A stretch of DNA of 64,000 nt from Terana coerulea (taxonomy: Eukaryota > Basidiomycota > Agaricomycetes > Polyporales > Phanerochaetaceae): the NCBI GenBank assembly GCA_024811115.1, contig JAKOGH010000733.1, positions 124,001-188,000 of the forward strand, written 5' to 3'. The notes under the pieces were generated by a model. The model saw nothing but the letters and a program-made list of their open reading frames with translations, was not told where the DNA came from and made no database searches. This document shows, piece after piece, positions 1-11,900 of this stretch. The position numbers and the translations under genes were made by a program. Positions within the stretch are counted from its first letter, which is position 1. Each line of letters opens with the position of its first letter.

Positions 1-654
1 GATAACAGTGGTGGAAGAGCTGCGTATGCTCATCCATAACATATTAGCCCACGACTTGCCAATACAGAAATCTGCTCACAAGGTCCAACGTAAGATGAAC
101 TGTAACGGTAAGGTTTAAGTATACTCGCGGGACGGCTAGTGTGTGTCGAATGGACAGCTCTTATGGATCGTGTGAGTCTAATCGTATCGTCAGCCTGTGA
201 CTCTAACGCTATTTAAGGTACGAACGAGCTGGACGTAACTAATCTGGTGGGTGTACATCTGTGAGGAGCAGAATCTGACTCGCAGATACGCTGTTCACGG
301 TCCGAATATGCCTGCTTTACGTTTGCGCCTACTAGCTTAATGTAGACTCGCCATGTGAATAAACAGGGGTACCAAGCTTATTTTTCCTACTCGTGTGAAT
401 GTTTCGATTTGTCGAAGGCGTGCAGTGTGGCTGCAGGGCGTGCAACGGTCCCATATGTATTTCGGCATGATCCGCCGAGTCTCAGAAAGGCAAGCAACGT
501 GGTTTGATTCCAGTGGAAACACTCCTCACAACGTCTTCGAGAAGGTGGGGGACTGCAAGCGTACTATCTCTGATGGACAACGCTAAACAAGCATGGTAGG
601 ATTCTTCGAGAGATCGAGTAGCGATGCCACACGCAAACGTTCGAGGAAAAGAGG
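1..654. other. intergenic, no gene seen
   Basis: Only short overlapping open frames are present and none resembles a known protein. I see no tRNA, long repeat or clear promoter element. The 3' end of the ureohydrolase gene follows at 655. Confidence 0.5.
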
Positions 655-2200
655 TCAAGCAGCGACTTTCCCTAGGGGCGTCTTCGCCATGACACTGAGC
701 ACCTCGTACAGTACCTGTCCGAAAGCTCAGCGAGTCAATCACGAATAACAAACGGGGTTGCGTACGTCTGCGGCAGCCATGGTGGTGAGCTCTGCGTTGG
801 TATCGTAGGCGGGCGCAACCTCCACGATATCAGCGGAAACGATGTGGAGACCATCTAGGCCCCGGAGGATGGTCCGCAATTCGCGCGTGGACCATCCCCC
901 GTCTCGGGCGTACCTGTAGCTGGCGCAAAGGCAGGGTCAATAGAATCAATCTATGCATGCCGTTAGGTTAATGTAAACGTGCACATGCTACGGTTTTACG
1001 CACGTCGATAGAGAGGTAGACGGGTTTGTCGCCGACGGTCTCGCGGATCTTCTTTATGATGCCGTCAGTGCCTGCAGGCAAGTTCAAGTGAGCGTTGAGA
1101 TGGTCGATGCCTCGTGGGGGTATCCGACTCTTACCGATGGTATCGATCTCACGGGCTTCGATCCTCTGGAATCCAGATGCGTCGTCGTTCACGTAATCTG
1201 CTGGGCCAGAGAGCGTCGTTCGTATGGCGCCGTGCTATTCAAGGGAAAAACTAGGATCACATAGCACCTTGGGACATGGAAAAATAGAGGACTCCAGGGG
1301 AAAAGGATACTTGCAATTGATGACCCGTTCTTGATCAGACCTTCTTGGCTCGCCCAATAGAAATATGTGCCGTGGTTGATAGCGGCTTGGTCGGAGGGTG
1401 CACCCCGAAAACCGAGGGCTTCCAGGTGTCCAGATGCGAGTCAAAGTGAATGACAGAGATCGCACCGTAAGCACTGTAGATAGAGCGCAGCAGAGGTAGA
1501 ACAATCGTGTGGTCGCCTCCCAGAGTGATTATACGGGGGTGATGCTTTCCGTCGGCAGAAATAGGAGTAAGTGGTTTGCCGGTGACAGAATCATTCCCAA
1601 GCGGCGAAAACGTGTCGCGGTGGAGAAGGGCCTTGTGGCCTTCCTCAATTTGCTTGATGGCGAAGTGGTTATCGTACGGCGTAACAGGAATGTCGCCGCA
1701 GTCGACGATCTTCTGTCCAGACAGGAAGGGGTTGACGGCAAGAGGAACGTTGTAGCCTCCATACAAAGTCAGACGACGGGAGCCGGCTCTGATGCCGGCG
1801 GGTCCAAAGCGAGCCCCGGGGCGGTAGGAGGTGCCGGTGTCCTGAGCTCTGAGTCAGCGGGTGCATGCCGGCACAACGTAGGTAAACATACAAAGGGCGC
1901 GCCGATGAAGGCTATATCAAAAGCGGCATCCTTTTCTTTACCAAGGCACTGGACCCACGGCAGCCTCGCGAATGTTGTAATGCCAGAGAAGATGGAGTCG
2001 GCGGTGACTAGGTGGCCGAATCAGCAAGGGCCTCGCAAATGGGGTAAGGGCACACCTTCATTATCCCCCGGGTAAATGGCTTGATATGGGTAACGCACGT
2101 AATCTAGAGGCATCTGGGTGTCATGGTCATGTCCGTCGTGGGCGGCGGCGAGCGTAGCGCAAAGGACCAAAATAGTCAGAATTGAGGCAGAAAGTTGCAT
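655..2200 (-). CDS. Agmatinase/ureohydrolase family protein with signal peptide
   Basis: Manganese metallohydrolase of the arginase/agmatinase family, expected to hydrolyse a guanidino compound to an amine plus urea. The start at 2200 opens a hydrophobic leader (MQLSASILTILVLCATLAAA) followed by HDGHDHD, so secretion or entry into the endomembrane system is predicted. About 420 residues after removal of introns. Family metal-site motifs are present: GGDHTI, HFDSHLDTW, and SIDIDSIDPAF, the last restored by splicing out an intron near 930-1007. The C-terminal GWSTREL and VEVAPAYD segments also match the family. At least five introns are needed; examples are 2008-2055 and one just before the last exon, which ends at the stop 655-657. 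The order of blocks and the intact metal ligands support an active enzyme. The precise substrate (agmatine, guanidinobutyrate or another) cannot be read from sequence. Confidence 0.9.
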
Positions 2201-2262
2201 GGTAGGCGAATGGATCCGAGAGACAACGGAGTGACCCTGGAGCTATTCCGACGAGCTGAGGG

Positions 2263-2274
2263 AGTTAAATAGCG
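2263..2274 (-). promoter_or_regulatory. TATA-like box of the ureohydrolase gene
   Basis: On the minus strand the stretch reads GCTATTTAACTC about 65-70 nt upstream of the ATG at 2200, a usual distance for a fungal core promoter. It lies in the shared intergenic region with the divergent transporter gene. Confidence 0.4.
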
Positions 2275-2708
2275 TATGAAAGGGACTCCTCGAGGCCAGC
2301 GCTGACGCTGGGAACTCACACATGCACCGTCTCATGACTGTTATCATGCTGCGTGCCCGCTCCCCGTGGAAAGCTCATGCCCAGACTTGTCATGAAGGCG
2401 ACCACTCATGAGCACAGAAATGTGAACTATGTGCGATGATTTGCCTTCTCTTATCATCCGGTACGCCGGATGAACGAGGCACTAGGAGTCCTATGACGAA
2501 AATTAGCCAGGGCGGATAAGCTAGAAGCCAGGAGGAGCATAATTTTCACTACCTCGAGGCAGAAGCTATTGTTTCAGGGGGCCCTAGCACGTCAGACTTT
2601 CTCAACGTGGATGATAGACGTTTAGAAAACTCTCCGACGGGAAGGAGACTAGGGTTATGTATACTGGAGGAAGATTCGGGCGGTCAGATTCAGCTTCCCA
2701 ACCTTCCT

Positions 2709-4710
2709 ATGGATTCTACTCACTTGACATCTTCGCAAAACGAGAGGACACCGCTGTTGAGGCAAGAGCCAGCAAGCTCGTCCTCCAGCGGAAGTGGTAC
2801 AACGACAACTTCCGAATCCGCCACGGTGGCGTCTACGCCGGACGCCGAAAATTTGGGGCGCCTCTTTGTTTCTTTGCTGGTTGACTCGATACCAGGTGCG
2901 TCAAATTATCTACTGGCTAGTCCAGGCGACCGGCGATGGAATGCTAATGCTTCGTCGCATTTTCAGTGATTTTGTCGTATGCTTTGCAGAATTCTATACA
3001 AACTTCGGCCATCCTCGTCGTCGGGCGCCTAGGCCCTGACGAGCTCTCGGTGGCAGCGTTTTCCCTCATGTTCGCGATGGTCACTGGCTAGTACAATTTC
3101 ATCTTTTCTGGCCAAGAACCATCCCACGTTTTGCTTGTTGTGTACAGGTTGGTGTGTTGCACTCGGTGGTACCACCGCTCTTGACACCCTCGGCTCGCAG
3201 GCGTTCACGGGAGGCGAAAGACGCACGGATGTCTCTGTCCATCTACAGAGGTGTATCCTCCTTCTATGGCTGCTGTTCGTGCCCGTTTCCGTGGTCTGGA
3301 TCTTTGCCGATCCTGTACTCCGAGTATTTGGACAATCCGAAGAACTCGCCCGCGGAGTGCAAGCGTTTTTGCGGGTACTCATCGTCGGCGCTCCTGGTTA
3401 CATCGCCTTCGAAAGCCTGAAGAAATACCTACAGTGTCAAGGTATGTATCCTTCATTGCGGTCATGAACGACTGACTACGATGCCGTACTAGGAATCATG
3501 CGAGCCTCTACCATTGTCCTGATTGCGGTGTTGCCCATCAATATCTTACTCAACATCACTTTGGTGCACTACACCCCTCTTGGGATGCTTGGCTCACCTC
3601 TAGCGATCTCCATCACGTACTGGGTTGCATTTTGCGGCCTAGTGCTGCTGACTTGTTTATCGCCTACTCACCGGCGCAACCAGACATGGGGTGGTTTGCA
3701 ACTGCGTACAGTCTTGGAATGGAGAAGCTGCCTTGCTTTCCTCCAGCTCGCTATCCCCGGGATCCTCATGGTCGGCACTGAGTGGTATGTCATAGCTCCT
3801 AGCGTCGAAGACATGTACTTATAGTGTCTTGCAGGGCCGCCTTTGAGATCGTCGCTTTAGCAGCCGGGAGGCTTGGGTCTCTGCCTCTCGCGGCACAGTC
3901 GATCATCATGACGGCTGACCAGAGTGAGTACTCCTTTCTGTCTCCCTCACGACACAAACTCATAGAATTTCAGTCTTGAATACGATACCCTTTGGCATCG
4001 GTGTCGCAGCTTCTACTCGCGTAGGCAACCTGATAGGCTCTCGTTCGGTCCTGGGAGCAAAGCATGCCAGCCACATCGCCGCCTTGTTGAGTGTTGTGGT
4101 GGGTGCGGTCGTCATGATCTCCCTCATGGCCACGAAAGACGTCAGCACTATCATGAACTGCTCCGAATATCTGACTCACGTCATCCTTCTGCAGATTTTC
4201 GGTTACCTTTTCAGCGACGACGCAGACGTTGTGCAGCTCGTGAGCAAGGTTATGCCCCTTGTAGCGTCCTTCCAGGTATTGTCGCACGTTTTGCTGGCAA
4301 TGACCTGTTTCAGGCTCACGAGTTCATTGTTCAGATCGCTGACGGCCTGGCCGGCTCATGCGGAGGCGTCTTGAGGGGGCAAGGCCGACAGCACCTAGGC
4401 GCGCTCTTCAACCTCGTGGCGTACTACATACTGGCGTTGCCCATGGGAATCACTCTCGCATTCCACCCTCGTACTCATATGGGGCTGCAGGGCTTGTGGA
4501 CGGGTGCGTCGCGAAGTTCGTCGCTGGGGTTATCCACTCATCCTTTGGGGGACAGGACAAGTTGTCGCCTTATTTATCGTCGGCTTCAGCGAGTATGCCG
4601 CCGTTTGGATGACGAATTGGGACAAAGAGATCCAGAAGGGTATCGAGCGAAATCAGGAGCAGGCAAAGATTCGGGCGTCCCATGTTCGAAGTGGAGAAGA
4701 GTCTGAGTAA
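2709..4710 (+). CDS. MATE-family transporter
   Basis: Multidrug and toxic compound extrusion transporter, an integral membrane cation antiporter. Splicing six or seven short introns gives a protein of roughly 540 residues. A polar Ser/Thr-rich N-terminus carries the acidic-dileucine-like ERTPLL. It is followed by about twelve hydrophobic segments, including [28 protein letters not shown] (a classic MATE block), [16 protein letters not shown], and [18 protein letters not shown] (the matching block in the second half). The C-terminal tail is charged ([17 protein letters not shown]). Start choice: the frame is open upstream to about 2520 but contains no ATG there, so the in-frame ATG at 2709 was taken; an upstream 5' exon is possible. 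The gene is divergent to the ureohydrolase gene. Substrate unknown. Confidence 0.88.
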
Positions 4711-4831
4711 GGAACGTGCTAGGCCAGTCTTCGCCTATACAAACTGCGTGAAACACATTATGTCTTCAAATTAGGGCGACTCCTTGTGCCATGTTAAATA
4801 TGCATTAAGATAGATAGCCAAATCTCGCTGC

Positions 4832-5778
4832 TCAGTTAATGACCAGGCTGTACGCAGACCTGTAAGTATGTTGACCGTTAGTATCGAGAAAAAAAATTGA
4901 AGTATAAGCGACACCCACGTAGTCAAGGTAGCAGAGCCAGAGGTGGGCTCGGTACCAGCTTGAGCGGTAACCAAGTACTGCGAGCTGCTGACACCTTCAT
5001 GCTGCGTCAAATACTGAAGGGTATAAATCAATATCCGAACGTATACAAACATTAACATTCGTTACGCACGGTCAAGAAGGTCTTGATATCACCACTGAAG
5101 CTGGTGATAGTGCCGCTTGTAGGCAGGAACGAGAAGACCGCGTTCGCTCCGTTGGAGCCGCTGTATAGGTTCCAGGTGTGTCCGGCAAGGCTGATGTTGC
5201 TTGCAACGGGTACGGGCTGGCCAGCTGAGTTGTATGATGAGGAGATGGGTCCGGCGTTGATATTGGCGAGCCAGATCATAATCTCGTTGACGTTGGAGCC
5301 TCCAGCAGTGTTGGAGGTGAAGAGATCGTATGCCACGTCAGCGACGATAGTTCCGGAAGTGCTTTGAGACCACTTCCACGTTGTCTAATGTAAACCGTCG
5401 TCAGTGAGTGCTCCCATACTAGCAGCTGAGAGCGCGTGAAATACTCACCGGCATGGATGAAATCGCGCTGAGTTGCTTGTTGAGGCCCTGATTCAACTGG
5501 ATGTTGGAGAAGGTCTTCACACCGGAGCCACCAGACCACTTCCACGTCGTCTTCCAGGCCACGGTGCTACCGCTCAGGCTCACCAGGTTCGCGCACTGCG
5601 ACCCAGTTGCGCCGGAGATGCCCCATTGGTCAAGGAGCAACGAGTACGAACCCGCGGTGACCGTGTCCCATTGGCCGCAGTGGGAGCTGGTGTCAACAGT
5701 CGCACGAGCATCGAGCTCGACAGGCGTGGCGAGCGCGAGCGGCAAGAGGGCGGCGAGGAAGGCGAGTTTGGAGAACAT
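4832..5778 (-). CDS. GH12 endoglucanase / xyloglucanase
   Basis: Secreted glycoside hydrolase family 12 beta-1,4-glucanase acting on cellulose, beta-glucan or xyloglucan. The ATG at 5778 opens a signal peptide (MFSKLAFLAALLPLALA), and the mature chain begins near TPVELDARA. GH12 hallmarks are seen: WDTVTAGSYSLLLDQWG near the N-terminus, NVNEIMIWLANI carrying the predicted catalytic nucleophile Glu, and QAGTEPTSGSA carrying the acid/base Glu. The final exon, reached by an intron that starts after TLTT, encodes SAYSLVIN and stops at 4832-4834. Length, about 250 residues, is normal for the family. No carbohydrate-binding module is present. Both catalytic Glu residues are intact, so it should be active. 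With the GH10 xylanase at 20.6-22.4 kb it points to plant cell wall degradation. Confidence 0.93.
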
Positions 5779-5819
5779 GGTACTCGGCGTGTGTTGCAGA
5801 GGGTTCGTTGTCATGCCCT

Positions 5820-5834
5820 GTTCATATATATGTT
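5820..5834 (-). promoter_or_regulatory. TATA box of the GH12 gene
   Basis: The minus strand reads ACATATATATGAA about 45-55 nt upstream of the GH12 ATG at 5778. Position and sequence suit a strong, regulated fungal promoter. Confidence 0.55.
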
Positions 5835-6559
5835 TCGAGTTCGTGGATACCGTCCCTCGTGTGCAGGCACCAGATGACCTTGTGCGCCGCCGGCGAAAGC
5901 TTGCTGGTGATCGACGGAGAAACATCCGCCCAGCTGTTCAAATTATAGCTTGGTGACGACGTGGCCGAGCATCGCGGCGGGCCGTAGCCATTCATAACAT
6001 TTGCCCGCCCAAATTACACCTCGCGTGAAGTGCATGGTGCAGCGGTCCCATGCCATGGCAAAACAAGCAGAGACGCTCCAACATGTCGCAAACAGCGCAT
6101 AGTGAACAACTTCTTGAATGGATGTTGTGCGTTTGATCGCACAAGGAGAGTCCCCGGGTAAATCCACGCCACAACGACTCGGCCAGAGTGTGAGAGAAGC
6201 TAGGAAGGATTCCTGACGCGGTTGCTGCCTACGGCTTCGCGGAAGCATAGGACCCAGGTTGCATATGCCGCCTGGCCACATGCGCCGCCGCGGTAGTCTC
6301 TCCGGCTTCATCTACGCGACCACCGGTAGATCTGCTGGTTTCTAGACTCGGAGATTCAAGTCTGGCGCAGCTGAGCTGTACGGGAGTCGTCAGCCCATAT
6401 TCTAACCTCGAACTCACGATCCAGTACTGACCATGGTGCTTTGGAACTGGATGTTTTGTAGATGGCGGTTCAGTACAAAGCGCAGTGGTGGGGAGTCTCG
6501 GAGAGTTTAGCCACCGACTCAAACCAACAAGCGAAGATTAGGCGGCTATAATAAGCGCC
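5835..6559. other. intergenic, no gene seen
   Basis: Several short open frames on the minus strand (for example 6229-6522) have no recognisable domain or splice structure. The stretch lies between the GH12 promoter and the tRNA-Ala relic. Confidence 0.4.
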
Positions 6560-6647
6560 TAACTAAGGTGCAGTTGGTTATCACGCTCGCTTAGCATCAT
6601 TCACCTTTGCGTGCGAGAGGTGTCCGGTTCAATTCCGGGCATGTCCA
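6560..6647 (+). pseudogene. tRNA-Ala(AGC) relic lacking the 5' acceptor strand
   Basis: D-arm (AGTTGGTTATC), an anticodon arm with CTCGC...GCGAG around TTAGCA, a short intron after the anticodon AGC, the T-arm (TCCGG TTCAATT CCGGG) and a 3' acceptor strand CATGTCC plus A are all present. The seven bases expected upstream to pair with CATGTCC are absent: the sequence there is CCTAACTAA. The gene therefore looks truncated or recombined at its 5' end and is probably not functional, although the internal A and B boxes remain. Confidence 0.6.
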
Positions 6648-6865
6648 TTCGTTTTACTCACCCAAGATTTTTTGCAGAGCTTGCTAGCCTGCCTCGCAGG
6701 CTTCGACCCCCGAGAACACCCTTGACAGCCCGTGCTTTTCCACTTGGCGGGTACTTGCGAAGAATTGAAATTGCCCGAATAGCGGGGTATTCAACGGTTG
6801 GTTCATCGAAGATTCCAGAGGAACTCTCACCGACAACGCCACGACGACACCCCCACAGTCTCACC

Positions 6866-8707
6866 ATGGGTCAGGAATACCTGTCGTAAGTAGGAGTTGC
6901 CCTTAGCAATTTGAGCTGTGCTGACGTGCTACAACAGGGTCGCTCCTTTGACGCAACTTTTATCACATTTTCGATACCTCCTGACACTTCGATCTCAAGA
7001 AGGAACCTACCACTCTTTGATATTGTTTCGTCTGACTCCTTCCGAGACTGCCGTTGCAAACAAAACAGCAGATGGCGGACGTAATGATGACCTCACCTCG
7101 AGCGACGCTCGAGAGGTGGCACAGCAGCTATATGCTATGGAGGCGCAGTGCCCTCACTTAGGGGCTGATATCTCTCATGCCGACATTGAGGAATGCGATG
7201 AGAACCTTGTCCTTGTATGCCCCTGGCACAGGTAAGCTTCACATTTTGACATGCCATATTGGGCGGTTTACTCATACTTTTATTACCTAGGTACGATTTT
7301 GACCTTCGTACGGGACACAGCGAAACCGGTCTCCGGGCATGTACCTATGCCGTTCAAGTTCGGCCAAGTGAATCAGAGGCAGGTCAGGACGTCGTGTGGG
7401 TAGAAGCTCCTGACGGTGGCACAGAATGGCGGCTTGTCGAGCTGAGGCCTGTTTCAGAAGGTTGGTGCGCCTTTCGCGGAAACCAACAGGTTCACTGAAC
7501 CCTCCTGGCAGAGTTCGCGGACCCGCCACCTCCGCCTCTAGATCTCTCGCATCTATCTCTGTCATCCCCGGAGAAGCGAGCGGATTTACCGCCGGAGCCA
7601 GTGGTTCCCAATGAGAATCCTCCAAAAACCTTGATTGAATGGGCAGTCCTCATATTAAATACAGCAGATCCAACTTTGAAGGTGTCTCAACGTTCTTTGA
7701 TCGGGAGTCTTGACTCGCAGATGTACTGACAGATTGTCAACCATTGCAGGTGCAAAGGACACGACATGCAGTGAATGTGTTCCGCACTGGTCAACTGAAG
7801 TCGATCGGCCATCGTTCCTCGAATGCACCTACACCGCCGGACCAGCCACCTCGTGAGGAGGCTGTTCTCAAGAATACCAGAGAGCCCGGCAAGATGGCGG
7901 GCCGCAGAAATAGGCCCGCTATGTTACATGCTCTCGCTAATATCGAACAATGGGCGTAAGTCAAGCATTGCATCACTTCAGCGAACACAACAAATGAACA
8001 CAATCCACTCACTACTATTATACTTGGCTAGCATCGATTTGGCGTACGTACAACTAAATTCCAGCTCACATCTCTGAGACCAACCCACTCATATTGACAC
8101 CAGATGGGACATCATTGCTCGCTACGGCCCAACCAACCCATCCCTGCCTCACGCTTTCTTCTCTGACTTCACCAAGATGGCGCTTGACGAGTCCAAGCAC
8201 TTCACCTTGCTCACTTCACGCCTCGTCGCCCTCTCCCCTTCAACACCCTACGGCTCCATGCCCGTCCACGCCGCTCTGTGGGAGTCCGCCAGAGTCACCG
8301 CAGACTCCTTGCGCTCACGGCTCGCTATCATCCACCTGGTACACGAGGCACGCGGCCTGGACGTGAACCCGGGCACGATCGCGAAGTTCAAGCGGGCAGG
8401 CGACGACGACAGCGTCAGCGTCTTGGAGATCATTCACGCAGACGAGGTGACGCACGTTACCGCCGGGCACCGGTGGTTCACCTGGATGTGCGAGAAGGAC
8501 GGGGTGGACCCGGTGGAGACCTTCAGGGACGAGGTGAGGCGAGGCTGGACAGGTCCCGTGAAAGGGCCGTTCAACGAAGCAGATAGAGAGAAGGCGGGGA
8601 TGACGAGGGATTTCTACGAAGATTTGAAAGGCGAGATGGGACAAAACACACCTTGCAAAGAGACCGCTCCTCCTGATTTACAGGTTGGCTATGATGCGGC
8701 CTCATAG
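6866..8707 (+). CDS. Rieske [2Fe-2S] domain fused to DUF455 ferritin-like domain
   Basis: A two-domain protein of roughly 500 residues after splicing. The N-terminal part has a Rieske-type cluster site: CPHLGAD, then about 20 residues later CPWHRYDFDLRTG. These give the two Cys-x-His ligand pairs. A Pro-rich linker follows (PPPPLDLSHLSLSSPEK). The C-terminal half, from IEQWAIDLAWDIIARYG, matches the DUF455 ferritin-like helical family. His/Glu pairs that could bind metal are seen in DESKHFTLL, LVHEARGLD and IIHADEVTHV. The ATG at 6866 encodes MGQEYLS before the first intron, and the stop is 8705-8707. Rieske plus ferritin-like suggests an electron-transfer partner feeding a di-iron oxygenase-type site; that is inference and no substrate is known. 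Confidence 0.8.
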
Positions 8708-8967
8708 TAGCGTACTATAACGCATATTTATCTGTTGGGCTTGCCAGCACTGCATGGATGGGATAATCTTAATCAGGTGTACAATGGTACATGAATAAAT
8801 CCTACTCTAGCGATACAGATATTACACGAGGGGCGTATACGACAGCAATTCGATAGCGGAGATAACAACAGTTCCATAGATCGAGGCGACAGAGACCTGC
8901 AGGGCTATCTGACTACCATTGACCGAGCAAGCTCTGGGCAGACTCCTAGAATTGAAAGGCATCAGCA

Positions 8968-11900
8968 TCATAGGACTTCTGGTTCACGGAAGCAGATACG
9001 CACTCTGAGACGCGACAGGTTATGGGCCATCGAGACGTTGACGATGGTCCTCAATCGTCTTCGCATCTCTACCTTGCCTATCGTCAGCTGATAGTTGCCC
9101 GAGCACTGACAGTGCCGTGAGACGTTGTCGGACTGGATCTGCTTGCATTTGCTGCAGCGAAGGTCTTGCTGCGTGAACTGCCGCTCGAGGTCGTACACCA
9201 TCTCGATGAGGGAGAATTCGATCATCGTACGGTCGTATTCTCCGTCGCAGTTCGTGCACGTCCAGCGGGGATGTACTTCGAGATTGTTCGGAAGCAGCTC
9301 GGGATCCCTGCAGAAATCGAAGTCGCGGAGCGAGTCGCAATGGCGGCAGGGCACGTTGGACAACTTTAGTGGTTCGCAGGGGTTCTGGAACGTCGCCTCG
9401 TTCGCAAACTCTCGAACGCCGACAAGATCCAGGAGGCTGCGCTTCAATAAACCAATCTCGATCTGGTAATCCTTCGCCAGCCCGAAGACGGCACAAGCGA
9501 ACTTGACAAACTCCAGCGCGGGGTTTGTCATGTGCAGATGCGACCCAGGCAGGACAGGGAAGTCCCACTCCGCCAGTGCTGCTTCGTCCATCTGAGCTTC
9601 GCGATGTCGCTCCAGGATATTGCCAATGACTTTCAGCATCTTACGAGTTAATCGGCGCGCGATGAACTCCCGGCTGACCTCTTGTTCCTTGATCTTCCCC
9701 GCGTCTCGTTGGGTAGCATCAGGAGCACTGTTCTGGATGACCCTAAGGGGAGCGCGAGCGCCGGCGTTGCTCTTTGCCGCACCTTGAAGAACTCGACCAA
9801 GAACCACCGAACGGCCCTTCGGAAGTCGGCCTGTATGGCAGGAGGCAGGAATGACTCTACGTTCCACCGCATCTCGAGGGAAAGTTCGTCTGGGGCCTCG
9901 ATCGCCAAGGGTCTTCGCAAACAATACCTCCGAGGTTTGCAGGGTCCATGAAGATCAGGAAGTCGTAGAAGCGTTCGGTGTTGAGATAGACATGCTGGAA
10001 CAGCTCGTGAGAGGTGACGGCGGTCGTAATGTAGGTGGCATAGGCATGGGCGGTACCGGGTGGTTTGGAGGTGACGAGCAAAATTCTACTGAGATCCGCG
10101 TATACGACGTGCGAACCTAAGCGCTTGAACTCGGCTAGCATTTGGATAAATGTCTTGCGCATGAGCCCGTGAATGAACCGGTGTAGGCAAGGCTCGTAGA
10201 GGTTCGAGGCGGTGGAGCTAATCCAACGCCAGAAGTGATCAATCGCAATCGACGCTGGGCTCTCGAAATTGCCCTGGATCTTGTCGAGAAGCCACGTCTT
10301 CACCAAACCCCTCAGGATGCCAAACGTGATGGGTGAGACGTTCGTGTCTCCCAGAGTGAGATCCTTCGAGGTATCATCGCGGGCGTATTGATCCAGGGTC
10401 CGAGAAGAGTCGAATGCGGTAGCACCGCCGCTGCCTTCCAGCTCGTTGACGATCACGGAGTGGAGGACCGCATCGACAGCCAAGTTACGCACGGTGATCT
10501 CCAAGCAGACGTTCGAGAAGCATCCGGGCGACATAAATTCAGTCTTGGGCAATTCCTCGGTAGGTCGACGGTCGTCTTCGATGCCGCCCAAGTCGGGCCT
10601 ATCCATTGGGGACCACCACAAGACAATGTCTTGAGCCGTCAGCCGTCGCGCGAACTCGATATCCGCGAGGAGCAGAGGTTGGTCGCCGTCTATGTGCCCA
10701 ATAGGGACGTTATAGTAGTCCGCCAAGGCGATAGTCCGATCCAACCAGGCTCCTAGGGTGAGGTAACGTCCAAGCATCTTCTGTGCAACAGCAGGCTGCC
10801 AAGGAAAGACATCCAAGGAATGTGGAGATTTCGCCTTGGGCATGGATAAAACAGGGAATTTGTCCATCTTCGGGATATTCGCATCGAAGTAGGTCTGCTC
10901 CTTCATAGACGAGATGACCATAGTGAGGCCCTGATTCTCGACCAATCCCAGCTCGCGAGAGATGGCCTTGAATGCGGTAGCGTCGTTTCCGTGGTAGGTC
11001 GTCACAAACTCCAGGGTAGAGGGGTAGGTAACAGAGATACTGGAGCCGATGCTCTGCAGTCGCTTTTCCAGGAGGTCGGTATATAGCTCGGTTAGACGTG
11101 GTAGGCCTTGGCGACGAGTAGCAGGGTCGACCAGATGTACTCTGACAGGCCCGTTCGGTAGGAAGAGGGCGAAGACGTGCAAGGGCGTGCTGGTAGCACA
11201 TGCGTGATAGAGCAGTGCGTATTTCCCTGACCGGCCTTCGTTCAAATACTTTTGACGATTGGATACCAAAGTGGCTTTCTCTAGCTGGTGCAAATCGAAA
11301 CCCATAGCCTCGGCGCGGTTTAGTGTCAAGCCGTTGACGCTGGTCACGCATGTCTTGCCGAGCTTGAGCAAGGCCCGAATGACAAGCGGTATCTACAGTA
11401 TTGTGAGTCGCGGCGTATCCCGCATAATTGACTTGTTACTCACCTGTAACTCGTACACACCGTCCACGTTGGGGTCGTTGGTCAAATGAATGAAGTGTTC
11501 CTGCTCCTCGTGATAACTCTCCTCCCGTACCGTCAGCTTGTATAGATTCACGCAGGGTTGATCGCGCGGCAAAGCCCGCACGACCTTTTCGGCAGAGTAC
11601 GTGTCGGTCCTGAAATGACCGGCCTTGGGTGTGGTTCGCAGGTGGACGTAGAATTCGCGCGGGATCCTCAGCGAGACGGCGACCAGTCCGTTGTCCGTGG
11701 AAATCCAGAGTCTGAATCGTCCTGGGTCCCGGGTCGGCCTAATCTGAACGATGTCCCATCGGCCTGTCGGCTTCACGCGCACGCTCTTGAACATCTCGGG
11801 GACGACGGTATCGTCGTTGTTCAAACCAAGCTTCACCGCCAGTCGCTGCCTCCAACGCACCCTGGCACCCTTCAACCACCCGGCATAGTTGACCTCGGGC

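Noticed and set aside
9640..9930. Frameshift in the C-terminal part of DNA polymerase epsilon
   Set aside because: Frame changes are explained by two small GT-AG introns; the zinc-finger region downstream is intact and in frame.
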